A DNA stretch of 64,000 bases from Amorphochlora amoebiformis (taxonomy: Eukaryota; Cercozoa; Chlorarachniophyceae), in the NCBI GenBank assembly GCA_054601695.1, contig BAAHQB010000068.1:372001-436000 (forward strand). Direction: 5' to 3'. This document shows positions 1 to 16,399 of the stretch, in pieces (within the stretch, counting starts at the first letter, position 1; every line of letters begins with the position of its first letter). The translations under genes and the position numbers were made by a program. The notes beneath the pieces were generated by a model that was not told the DNA's origin, ran no database searches, and saw nothing but the letters and a program-made list of their open reading frames with translations.

Positions 1-17
1 TGATAAATACATATATT

Positions 18-72
<55 letters not shown>

Positions 73-275
73 GTATATATGATGTGAATTTAAACTTTTA
101 CTTCTAGTATCTATAAATACTTATGAATGTATACATACATATATCCACATATACATGTGTGCAAATATAATACGTGCGCATGCATATCTAATATAATGTA
201 TACATATATATACGTATATATATATATATATATGTGTGTATAAGAATATATATATGTATATGTGTATATACATGT

Positions 276-332
<57 letters not shown>

Positions 333-342
333 ATATACAGAC

Positions 343-383
343 CAGCGGGCAACCTATAACAGCTCCGGTACAGATATCGACAA

Positions 384-449
<66 letters not shown>

Positions 450-841
450 ATATATATATATGTAAATATACATATATGTAATGTATAATGTTTTTAGGCA
501 TATATACATGTGAACATAAATTTTTTTTTATATATATATTTATGTATGTGATATAATTTTATTGTCTTATTTTATTTTGTGTACAATATATGCCAGAGAT
601 ATAGAATAATTCTAAAAATAATATGTAGAAACATTGAAATTCATATACAGATTTTAATAAATAATACATTTATATTTACACATGTATTCATATATATACC
701 TATATATATGTATATATATATATATATATATGGAATATGCATACTATATATGCATATATACATATGTGTATATTAACACAGAAATTAGAAAGAAGTAATT
801 ATATATACATATGTAAATAAGATATATATATATATATATGT

Positions 842-888
<47 letters not shown>

Positions 889-1231
889 TTGACAGTATAT
901 ATATGCGTATATATATACATATATATATATAGATATCTAGATATCTATATATAGATATCTACATATATATATACATACATATATATGATACCTGCATCTC
1001 ACGCGATAAGATCCTGCGGGAAAAAATACGCTAATAGTAAATACATATATACATACATATATATGTATATATATATGTACAAATATGCTCACATATATTT
1101 TATACATATGGAAATATATGCGCATATGTATAGAAAAAAAATATATTATGTATACATATGTATTTATATATATATATATATATATATGTCCAGATACACA
1201 TTTTCAATGCATTTTCTGTATTTTACAAATA

Positions 1232-1292
<61 letters not shown>

Positions 1293-3394
1293 CATGTAAA
1301 TACACAAATCGATAGATATATAGTCCACATACTGAGCTTTGGCGGTAACTCTAAAACAAACTAGTAACTAGCTACAACTCGTCCGATTTTTTTTTTTTTT
1401 TTTCGGATTATTTCGTAGTGACGTAACTCTTCTACAGCAACCCATTACGATAATGCTACGTATCAGAACGACCTTTCTGGGCTAGTCGGTATAATTTAAA
1501 TATATATATATATATTGTTACAGCATAGAGCTAGCACGGAACCTATAGCTAGTTAACTACGCGTCGGATCGCTAGACTACCGTCATATTCGTAATCTACG
1601 CATGCGAATTAGCAATAGTCATCCGAGGGGAAGATCTTCCAAGGGAAGACCTTAGGTAGGGAAGGCCTTCTACGCGAGAATTTTCTTGAGAATTTAGTCA
1701 TTATCATTTGCCATAATCCAAACGGACTTGAATCGAACTTTGGACTACCATCTACTATACCACTGCGCTAACAGGTTATGAGCCTCAGCATTAAGGACCT
1801 ACTGGCCCTCTCCACGAAGATCAATCTTAGCAAGAGTGACTATGAGGACTACCGCCTACGAGTGAAGAACATGTTCCGTGCTGTCGGGTTCGCTCAGGCT
1901 TTCGAAGTCCCCGTCGCCCCTAAGATGCCTTCACTCGAGCCAGACTCCGAACCAGAGACACCATTCAAGCCCGTGATGAAGTCCCGGAAGAAGAGCAAGA
2001 AGAAGCCCAAGGCACAGGAGAAGAAGCACCAAATCGATGCTGCATCCTACCAAACCTTTGAGCATCTCAACATCTTCTCCTCAGAGACTTGCGAAGGCTA
2101 CTCCATGAGTAAAGTGCTATCTACGCCAGAGTATATCTGGAAAGCTTACTACTCGTCACTCGACCCCAGCGAGGCGAAGGCGAGAGATCAAGCCCATGCA
2201 GTACTGGCACTTACCCTCGGAAACAAGTACAGCTACCTACAACATGGAAAGGACGATCCAGCCTACCTCTGGGCCAAGATTAGAGATAAGTTCGAAGGAC
2301 CGACAATGCATCAGTACCTCCACTTGTCCCGCAAGCTCGCAAATCTTCAGATTAAAGATTGCAACAATGATTTCCTCAAGTACGCCAGCGAGATCGAGCT
2401 CTTGATCCGCAAGCTACAGGCACATGGAGACAAGTTCCTTGAGAAACGTAAGGTGAGCTCCCTACTAGCCGGGCTAGACGTCCAAGAGTACGACTCCATC
2501 ATGGCGGTGCTTGAGAACAAGGAAGATATCAGCTTCCAGGAGACCGTAAGCAGGATCGCTGCCTATCTTCGACGCAAAGAAGATCATAAGAGTGATTACA
2601 CATGGAGCGATATGACAGCTTCGCTTCGTGACAAGGTGAGGCAGTGCCATCATTGCGGCAAGAAAGGGCACACCAAGAGGACCTGCTGGGAACTTCATGG
2701 TAAGCCCGGGGCTACCAAAAAGGGGGAGCATGAAGATTCCAATGCAGCCGGCCTAGTCGACAGCGACGACGACTACAATTGGTGAGCGGCGATACAGCGG
2801 AAGAGCATGAGACTACTTACTCAAAAGCGCAGCCAAGCCAACGACTTGCAGTAGCTACGCGTTGAGGGGGAGTGTTACAGCATAGAGCTAGCACGGAACC
2901 TATAGCTAGTTAACTACGCGTCGGATCGCTAGACTACCGTCATATTCGTAATCTACGCATGCGAATTAGCAATAGTCATCCGAGGGGAAGATCTTCCAAG
3001 GGAAGACCTTAGGTAGGGAAGGCCTTCTACGCGAGAATTTTCTTGAGAATTTAGTCATTATCATTTGCCATAATCCAAACGGACTTGAATCGAACTTTGG
3101 ACTACCATCTACTATACCACTGCGCTAACAATATATATATATATGTATATAGATAATAAATACATAAATATATTACATATGAAAAAATAGATATAGGTAT
3201 TATATATTCAGATTTATACATGTGTACACATATATGTACATATATATATATATATATATGGTTATCATATACATACATATACATACATATATATACATAC
3301 ATATACATACATATATATATATATCTGAATGATTATCAATTCATATGCAAACGAATGTATTTTGCTATATATAATGGACTGGATCATTATATAT

Positions 3395-3436
<42 letters not shown>

Positions 3437-3493
3437 TATATATACTCTAGAAACGATGTTGTGCACGAGGAGATCAAATTAACGCCTGGTTCC

Positions 3494-3540
<47 letters not shown>

Positions 3541-3548
3541 ATATATAT

Positions 3549-3606
<58 letters not shown>

Positions 3607-3838
3607 ATATATATACATATGTATGTACACACATACACACAAATATATGTATGCACATACACACACACACATACACATACATGCATATATATATATAAAA
3701 GTATATATATATATATACATATATACACATATATTTTACTTCATATACACATATACATATATATTTTTGCATAAATATCAATATATGCATTATACATATA
3801 AGTATGGTTTGATTTCCCTGTTCATATATATATATATT

Positions 3839-3871
<33 letters not shown>

Positions 3872-4273
3872 ATATATTATATATATATATAAAGTATAAT
3901 GTAATGCATATATATATGTATATATATGTATATATATATTGTATGTATATGTGGTTTGAGAATCCGTATTGAACAGATACTTACGTATACCACACTGCTT
4001 CTGTCTGTCTCTCCCTCTTTCTCTCTCTTCATAATCTCTCTGTTTCTCTCTCTCTTCACCTCTCTCTCTTTTTCTCCTCTCTTTCTTCTCTTTCGCTCTC
4101 TCTCTCATTCTCTCTCTCTCTCTCCCTCTCTCTCCTCTCTCTCTCTCTCTCTCACATTCTCTCTCTCTCTCCCTCTCTTTCCCCTCTCTCCCCCTCTCTC
4201 TCTCTCTCATTCTCTCTCTCTCCTCTCTCTCCCTCCCTCTCTCCCTCTCTCCTCTCTCTCTCCCTCTCTTTCC

Positions 4274-4307
<34 letters not shown>

Positions 4308-5399
4308 ATTCTCTCTCTCTCTCTCCTCTCTCTCCTCTCTCTCTCTCTCTCCCTCTCTCTTCTCTCTCTCTCCCTCTCTCCCTCTCTCTCTCCCTCTCTC
4401 CTCTCTCTCTCTTCCTCTCTCTCCCTCCCTCTCTCTCTCTCTCCCTCTCTCCTCTCTCTCTCTCTTCCTCTCTCTCCTCTCTCTCTTCTCTCCCCGTCTC
4501 TTTCTCACACTCTCTCTCCTCTCTCTCTCTCTCCTCTGTCTTCTCTCTCCCACTCTCTCTCTCGCTCTCTCTCTTTCTCTCTTCTCTCTCCTCTCTTTTC
4601 ATCTCTCTCTTATCGTTCTCACTCTCTTTCTCACTATCTCTCTCTCCTCTCTCTCTCCTATCTGTTCTCTCTCTCTCTCTCTGTTCTCTCTCTCCCCCTC
4701 TCTGTTCTTACTCTCTCTCTCCTCTCTCTTTCCCTCATCTCTTCTCTCTCCCCCCTCTCCTTCTTACTCTTTCTCATATATTCCTCTCTCTCTCTCACGT
4801 ATTTCATTAGATATCTAGAGATTTCGCTTGATACATAAATATCTCCCCGCATGTTTAACTTTTTCCCTAGTTTTTTCTTTCTCTCTCTCACTCTCTCTCT
4901 CCATCTTTCTCTCTCTCTCTCTCTCTATCTTTCTCTCTCTCTCTATCTATCTTTCTCTCTCTCTCTCTATCTTTCTCTCTCTCCACCCTCTGTATTTTTT
5001 TTGCAGACTCTCTCTTTCTCTCTCACCGTTGTAGAAATAGTTTAAAACACAGTTTGAAATACTAGAAAGCCTGAGAAAGCACCCCCTTTTTCTCTAACCA
5101 CTCTCTTCTCATCTCTTCCTCTCTTTCTCCTTTCCTCTCTTTCTCTCCTTTCCTCTCTTTCTCTCTTTTTCTCTCTTTCTCCTACCGTTGACGTTGGGAA
5201 CGCTGTTGGAGATACTGCAGGTGGCCCGACTAATAGTTTTAATATATTTTTCAGATGGTATGTACGAATTAATATTTATTGGTACGAATTAATATTTATT
5301 GCTATTTATCGTTATCAGATCGTCTACATGTATGTATATTTATTTCTACATGTATGTGCAAGAGATGGATTATGGGTATGTGTGTAATATATATGTATA

Positions 5400-5474
<75 letters not shown>

Positions 5475-5485
5475 AAATATATCAC

Positions 5486-5560
<75 letters not shown>

Positions 5561-7888
5561 TGTAAATATGTATATACAAGAATATTTATGTACATATGTG
5601 TACTTGCACGTGGTATTTAACACACTTAATGTAATCATATACATACATGTATATATATATATGTACATATAAATTTATATATATACATATAAGTATACAT
5701 ATACTTATATACATATATATATATACATATGTATATATATATATATACTCATATATATCGCATATATATACCTGGAAGTGGGGTCGGTGATGATGGAGCT
5801 GACCCAGAAGTCTATATACATATTCATATAGAATACATATCATGTATAATATATCGAAAGATATCGATTATAATATACCGAAAGATATCTATAATATGTC
5901 GGCATACATGTGATGTTGGAGGTGACCCAGAACCCTATATACATATTCATATATAGAATACATATCATGTATAATATATCGTAAGATATCTATTATAATA
6001 TATCGAAAGATATCTATAATATGTCGTCATACATGTGATGTTAGGTGACCCAGAACTATGTATACATATTCATATATAGAATACACATGATGTATAATAT
6101 ATCGAAATATATCTATAATATGTCGGCATACATGGGATGTCGGAGGTGACCCAAAATGTTTGTAGCATGTTACTTGTGGTGCAGACATATTGTATTAATT
6201 ATGTATTTATATATATACATATATAAGCATATATATATGCATATATATATGTATATATGTATATATCTAGATATGTACATCAATGTATGCGTATATACGA
6301 ATGTCGTACATACATAATATAAATATTTACATCCGAGTATATAAAAATGTGTGTGTTTGTGTTTGCAACACCTACTTCACCTGTGGTACAAATGCGACAA
6401 ATTAGAGTGACATATAGATGATACTGTAGTACAAATGTGACAAATCAGAGCGACATATGGATGTTACGTATAAACTAGAGGTTGAAGCGCAAACGACGTA
6501 TTCGAAAAAATACCAAAAAACATACATTAATATTACCTAAGGGTATGTCACACGCTTCTATAGTGTGACATATGTATGTGACGAAGAAAGTAACTCTTAA
6601 GCTCAACAAGCAAGTGACATACATGTGTGACAGAGCGTGATATAGGAAAGATGTCACATATCCACTGAAAGGGACATGTGTAAGTGTAATGAGCGAATTT
6701 TCGGGTATGTCTCATTTTAGGCGAGATTCAATGTGACATGTAACAGAGATAGACATGTGTGATAGATGTGTGTAACAGATACGTGACAGATGCGTGTGAC
6801 AGACATTGTGACAGATGTGTGTGACAGATGTGTGTGACAGATGTGTGTGACAGATGTGTGTTACATAGTGTGACAGACGTGTGTGACAATAGATGTGTGT
6901 GACAGACGAGTGTGATAATAGATGCGCGTAACAGATGTGTAACTCATATGTGTGTGACAAATACGTGTGACAGATGTGTGTGACAGATGTGTGTGACGGA
7001 TGTGTGTGATAGATGTGTGTGACAGATGTGTGACAAACAAGTGTGACAAACAAGTGTGACAAACAAGTGTGACAGATGAGTGCGACAGATGTGCGTGACG
7101 GATGTGTGTGACAGATGTGTGACAAATACGTGTGACAGATGTGTGTGACAGATGTGTGTGACGGATGTGTGTGATAGATGTGTGTGACGGATATGTGTGA
7201 CAGATGTGTGCGACAACCGAGTACGCACAATAGTAGTCATTTATTGACGACAAGATAAAGGTCGAAAGTGGCAGTATCATATATGCGGAAGATGTGACAA
7301 GCAAAGTGGCAGTATCATATATGCGAAAGATGTGACAAGTAAGGGTGACATATATGTGTTGTTGGAAACGATATATCTCAACGCATATCGTACACGAAAC
7401 ATACATACAGTACATGTGTAGTGATTACCACGCAATCAGTCGTCGTGGAACAACTTGGATAAACTGCAAATTGCGGGGTAGACCTTGACTAAAAGTATAT
7501 ATACATATATATATACATATTTATGTGTATGTATGTATAAACATGATGTATTTATTGTTTTATATTTTTGTATGTATAGATCGATATATTGTTTTTTATC
7601 ATTTGAAGACATATCTTGTTAATCTGGTTAATGTATATAAAATCTGTATATGATTTATACATGTATAAATAATAAAATATATATGTATATTTTATATATA
7701 CTTTATATATATATATTTATATACATATACATACATATATATAAAATATGTATAAATGTGTATATATATATATACTTAAGTACCACAGCTGCATTTCAAT
7801 CATATTATATATATATATATATATTTATATATGTATATATATATATATAACGTATATATAACTTCAACGTATATGTATATATATACAT

Positions 7889-7919
<31 letters not shown>

Positions 7920-7920
7920 T

Positions 7921-7953
<33 letters not shown>

Positions 7954-8594
7954 CATAAATATATAAATATATATATATATATATATATGTGTATATATAT
8001 ATAAATAAATATAAATATATATATATATATATATATAATACATATACACATATATATATATATGAGTACGTGCTGCGAGAATTCGGGAACAGAATCCGTT
8101 CCAAAGAAAGTCAACCAGATCGCGCCAGAACCAGTCGCTTGTATTATTATTTTCGAATAAATATATCAATAAGTATGCAAAATTGCAAATAAATCAAAAA
8201 TTATTATATCTTTGTGTATATATATATACATATGTATAGGCGTATCATATATTGTATATTAGTACAACAGAGTAAATACGACTTTTATATTTATGCTTTT
8301 TAAATGGATATATATATATATATTCTTATATATAATATGAATAGATATCAAAATAAGATATGTATAGATTCATATAGATATGTATATATTTATGTATAGA
8401 TATGTATATATTAATATATAGATATGTATAGATATATGTATAGATATATACACTTACATCCGAAGAGCAAACAGACGAAACAAGACGCAGGTCCTACAGT
8501 CGGCTTAAACTATATATATGTATATATATATATATATATATATGTACGTATGTATGTGTATATATATGTGTGTATCCATATATATGTTTGTAGA

Positions 8595-8638
<44 letters not shown>

Positions 8639-8658
8639 AATATATGTAAATATGTATG

Positions 8659-8730
<72 letters not shown>

Positions 8731-8900
8731 TATGTAGATATGTATGTACATATATATATGTATATAATATGTATATATATATACATATGCATATACATAC
8801 ACATATATAATATATATATGTGTATATGTATATACATATGTATATATATATAAATATAATATATACATGTATATATGTATAGAGGTACGCTGTCATACGC

Positions 8901-8931
<31 letters not shown>

Positions 8932-9189
8932 CATACATACATATATACATATATATATACATATATTTATATATGTAGTACATACATTTAAAGTGCTAGT
9001 ATCATATTTTTAAATATATATATATATTTATGTATATATATATATATATATATATAAACACATTTACAGTTTCGGTAACATAGTTATCAACATTCTAAAT
9101 ACATATATATATATATTATATATATATATATATATATTATATATTTATATATATATATATATATATAAGCACATTTACAGTAACAAAGT

Positions 9190-9223
<34 letters not shown>

Positions 9224-9245
9224 AATATATATATATATATATATA

Positions 9246-9288
<43 letters not shown>

Positions 9289-9618
9289 AGTTTCAGTGTC
9301 TTTGGTATCAGCATTTTAAAACGTCGAAAAATCATTTATGCATATATATACACATATATACATATATATATACATATAGATATATTATACATGAATATAT
9401 ATATACATGTATATGCATATACTACTACACAGAGACATGTGTATAGTTTATGTTATTATGCTTAGCATACTGACACATACAGAAATATATATATTACATA
9501 TGTAAATATATTTACATATATATATATATATATATATATACAAGTTATATACTTACCGAAACATAAGTATAAAGGTTTGAAACAGTGAATCCGATATTTG
9601 CGTCATAGGTCGATGCTA

Positions 9619-9678
<60 letters not shown>

Positions 9679-9754
9679 TTACAATATGTTTATGCAATAT
9701 GTCTAAATATACATTGGTAATACAATATATATAACATAAACGGTATACGCAGAT

Positions 9755-9799
<45 letters not shown>

Positions 9800-9800
9800 A

Positions 9801-9832
<32 letters not shown>

Positions 9833-10313
9833 GATGAAATAGACTACGAGTTATATTAATACCAAACTTGGACAATTCTCACCGACTGCCAAGGATTGAT
9901 TACTTCGTGAAAAACAGTGTTTTAATGAGACATCCGCGTAATCAACCCCCGCGAAATTATAAAAAATTCCGTAGCGTGATATGGTGCGAGGTCACGCTTT
10001 TTCACATATTAGTTAGAGGGTAGTACCTAATAGTACCAGGTACTACCGGAATGCGCCAAGATCTCCTTGAAGACCTCTAACCATCTAGTCCCGGGTAGAA
10101 CCAGGAAGTGACAGTGAATCAGTTTGTCTCCAGGAATCTCCGAGACTTCCAGCGATCTCCAGCGATCTCCAGCGATCTCCAGCGATCACCGGTGATCTCC
10201 AGCGATCTCCAGTATATCTTGGGTTTGTTTGTAAACGCTATTATAGATTTAGCGGAGCTACGTCTTCTCATGCTGTTTCAAACCTTATGCTTACAAAATA
10301 GTGTATGTATTCA

Positions 10314-10349
<36 letters not shown>

Positions 10350-10592
10350 TATATATATATATATGTATATACATATATGTTTATAGTTTATATACTCATA
10401 TATATATATATATATATAGATAGATAGTTTATACCTTGATTGAAAGCAGTGGACGTTACATGTGAAAGAAATGCCTTGGACATCGTATATATATATATCT
10501 ATAGATATATATATATACATAGTTTATACCTTGATTGAAAGCAGTGGACGTCACAGGTGAAAGAAATGCCTCGGCCATAGTTGGCCTTAGCT
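343..10592 (-). CDS. multi-exon gene, unknown product, 3' end off the left edge
   Basis: Candidate exons in transcript order: 10530-10592, 9557-9615, 9068-9094, 8458-8509, 8070-8137, 7429-7488, 6623-6664 (weak), 5772-5811, 5186-5229, 4799-4858, about 3985-4008 (weak, acceptor lost in a GA repeat), 3446-3492, 992-1030, 343-385. Phases agree at every junction, and donors such as GTAAGT follow 9557, 8458 and 3985. An ATG at 10578 (AACTATGG context) gives [16 protein letters not shown] and could be the start, but the frame stays open upstream of it. Later pieces include [29 protein letters not shown], a Ser/Pro/Thr-rich linker ([13 protein letters not shown] then [14 protein letters not shown]) and a Cys-containing stretch [13 protein letters not shown] recognise no family. 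The TR-GAG element is in the intron between 3446 and 1030. It may be one gene with the chain at 11.3-16.3 kb. Confidence 0.5.
1320..1500. other. complex-sequence island, nothing assigned
   Basis: About 180 bp of non-repetitive sequence with an 18-nt T run, between the TR-GAG element and exon 992-1030. No open exon with both splice sites was found. Confidence 0.5.
1516..1773 (+). repeat. 5' LTR (258 bp)
   Basis: Begins TGTTACAGCATAGAGC and ends CACTGCGCTAACA, with 5-bp terminal inverted repeats (TGTTA/TAACA). It holds a short AAGATCTTCC / AAGGGAAGACCTT repeat near its middle (1631-1653). It is followed at once by the primer-binding-site region. No TATA box could be picked out with confidence. 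Confidence 0.93.
1774..1791 (+). promoter_or_regulatory. putative primer-binding site
   Basis: GGTTATGAGCCTCAGCAT follows the 5' LTR without a gap. It resembles the GGTTATCAGAGCC-type sites of Copia elements, which pair with initiator Met tRNA, but appears to lack two bases, so the match is imperfect. It overlaps the gag ATG. Confidence 0.45.
1778..2785 (+). CDS. gag: Copia-type Gag polyprotein (335 aa)
   Basis: An uninterrupted ORF encodes the structural capsid protein of an LTR retrotransposon. Residues 1-60 resemble the N-terminal part of Copia Gag. A Lys-rich stretch (about residues 68-84) precedes a helical UBN2/gag-like region, roughly 90-270. Near residues 291-304 there is one CCHC zinc knuckle, [14 protein letters not shown] (C-X2-C-X4-H-X4-C), followed by WELHGKPG as in plant-type Copia Gag. 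The tail is acidic and ends before a TGA. No protease, integrase or RT motif follows. The start ATG falls within the putative primer-binding site only 4 nt after the 5' LTR, which leaves almost no leader in this copy. GC content and codon use differ sharply from the AT-rich surroundings. The frame is intact, so the protein may be made and may package its own RNA. Confidence 0.92.
   Translation: MSLSIKDLLALSTKINLSKSDYEDYRLRVKNMFRAVGFAQAFEVPVAPKMPSLEPDSEPETPFKPVMKSRKKSKKKPKAQEKKHQIDAASYQTFEHLNIFSSETCEGYSMSKVLSTPEYIWKAYYSSLDPSEAKARDQAHAVLALTLGNKYSYLQHGKDDPAYLWAKIRDKFEGPTMHQYLHLSRKLANLQIKDCNNDFLKYASEIELLIRKLQAHGDKFLEKRKVSSLLAGLDVQEYDSIMAVLENKEDISFQETVSRIAAYLRRKEDHKSDYTWSDMTASLRDKVRQCHHCGKKGHTKRTCWELHGKPGATKKGEHEDSNAAGLVDSDDDYNW
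2861..2872 (+). promoter_or_regulatory. polypurine tract of the TR-GAG element
   Basis: GTTGAGGGGGAG directly abuts the 3' LTR start TGTTA. This is the standard plus-strand priming site of LTR elements and nearly the same as in plant Copia elements. Confidence 0.85.
2873..3130 (+). repeat. 3' LTR (258 bp)
   Basis: Same length as the 5' LTR and no difference found on reading the two side by side. It is preceded by the polypurine run GAGGGGGAG and followed directly by a (TA)n array. Confidence 0.93.
4008..4798 (+). repeat. (TC)n tract, ~790 bp
   Basis: Near-continuous CTCT with T and C interruptions. A shorter tract follows at 4870-5000 and another at 5095-5182. Frames through it (Ser-Leu on plus, Arg-Glu on minus) are artefacts, although a small exon may border it at 3985. 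Confidence 0.95.
5890..6165 (-). repeat. tandem ~115-bp repeats, echoes of exon 5772-5811
   Basis: Three copies of GGTGACCCAGAA plus ATACATATTCATATATAGAA and ATATCGAAAGATATCTATAA-like sequence. The GGTCACC...CAGAAC part matches the 5' edge of exon 5772-5811, and the copies lie upstream of it. Confidence 0.8.
6740..7215 (-). repeat. 13-bp minisatellite GATGTGTGTGACA
   Basis: More than 25 units of GATGTGTGTGACA with substitutions (CGGATGTGTGTGAT, AACAAGTGTGAC). The unit lacks stops on the minus strand, so three long His/Thr/Ser/Cys-rich frames run through it by chance. A nearby pair of 50-bp copies (7260-7345, GTGGCAGTATCATATATGCG) is separate. Confidence 0.9.
9840..10300. other. complex intronic island with a 10-bp tandem repeat
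   Basis: Contains seven near-exact CCAGCGATCT units at about 10149-10215. A piece near 10270-10300 (TGTTTCAAACCTTATGCTTA) resembles, in inverted orientation, the 3' edge of exon 9557-9615. No exon identified. Confidence 0.6.
10427..10484 (-). repeat. echo of exon 10530-10592
   Basis: TAGTTTATACCTTGATTGAA AGCAGTGGACGTTACATGTG AAAGAAATGCC nearly repeats 10520-10571. It lies downstream of the exon and keeps the donor side. Confidence 0.85.
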
Positions 10593-10667
10593 CTGAAGTC
10601 AAATTTTGCTTTTGTTTTGTTTGAATATATAAATATAAATATGTATTATATGTTTATATAAATATGT

Positions 10668-10708
<41 letters not shown>

Positions 10709-10738
10709 CATATATATGTATACATATATATAAATATG

Positions 10739-10771
<33 letters not shown>

Positions 10772-10982
10772 TGATATATATTCATACATTTTCATATAAA
10801 CATGATATATGTGCATATATATATGTGTATGTATGTACGTATAGAAATCTGTATGTACGTGTAACTTTAGGTGTACATGTGCATGCATATCATATATTTT
10901 GACGTAATACACGTATTTATATGTGTATTTTCATATATACGTTTACGATGATGTTTATATATATATATATATATACATAAAT

Positions 10983-11020
<38 letters not shown>

Positions 11021-11092
11021 GGGTCTATATAGATGTATATATATATATAGTTATGTATGAATATAATGCCGATACGAGAATTGTCTCTCGTT

Positions 11093-11134
<42 letters not shown>

Positions 11135-11194
11135 GTAAATACATATATTTATATACATACACATATGTATGCATATGTATAATATAAATATACA

Positions 11195-11228
<34 letters not shown>

Positions 11229-11282
11229 TACATACAAACACACATGTATTCAATAAACTTCAATATATTTAGGTAAATATAC

Positions 11283-16272
<4,990 letters not shown>

Positions 16273-16320
16273 GAGCCTTTTGTGGCGCGGAGTGCGACTT
16301 ATGGAGGTTTGAAACTATCC

Positions 16321-16353
16321 GATATAAAATATTGGGTGATTTCACCAAATATT
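16321..16353 (-). promoter_or_regulatory. possible core promoter of the gene starting at 16272
   Basis: Read on the minus strand, a near-perfect 12-bp inverted repeat with a 2-bp spacer (16328-16353, AATATTTGGTGA / TCACCCAATATT) is followed by TTTTATATC. It lies about 50-80 bp before the ATG at 16272. A TATA-like motif next to a palindrome in complex sequence upstream of a signal-peptide ORF is suggestive only. Confidence 0.3.
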
Positions 16354-16399
16354 AAGCGTATCTGCGCACGTGTGACCTTTTTGGGGAAAATTTAATTTT

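Larger units (their letters stand above)
1516..3130 (+). mobile_element. TR-GAG: non-autonomous LTR element with gag only
   Basis: Two direct repeats of 258 bp (1516-1773 and 2873-3130) look identical base for base and have the retroviral-type ends TGTTA...TAACA. Between them lie one gag-like ORF and a polypurine tract just before the 3' repeat. Only 87 bp separate the gag stop from the 3' LTR, so protease, integrase and reverse transcriptase are absent. This is the layout of a terminal-repeat-with-GAG element, which depends on enzymes of an autonomous Copia relative. Identical LTRs indicate a very recent insertion. It sits inside a (TA)n array, so the target-site duplication cannot be read: ATAT flanks both ends, but so does any TA tract. 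It lies in an intron of the minus-strand gene at 343-10592, in the opposite orientation. Confidence 0.93.

Noticed and set aside
3060-3127. A functional tRNA gene
   Set aside because: A- and B-box-like words are present, but anticodon, acceptor and T stems do not pair.
3926-4810. 294-aa Ser-Leu frame and the matching Arg-Glu frames
   Set aside because: Simple (TC)n translation.
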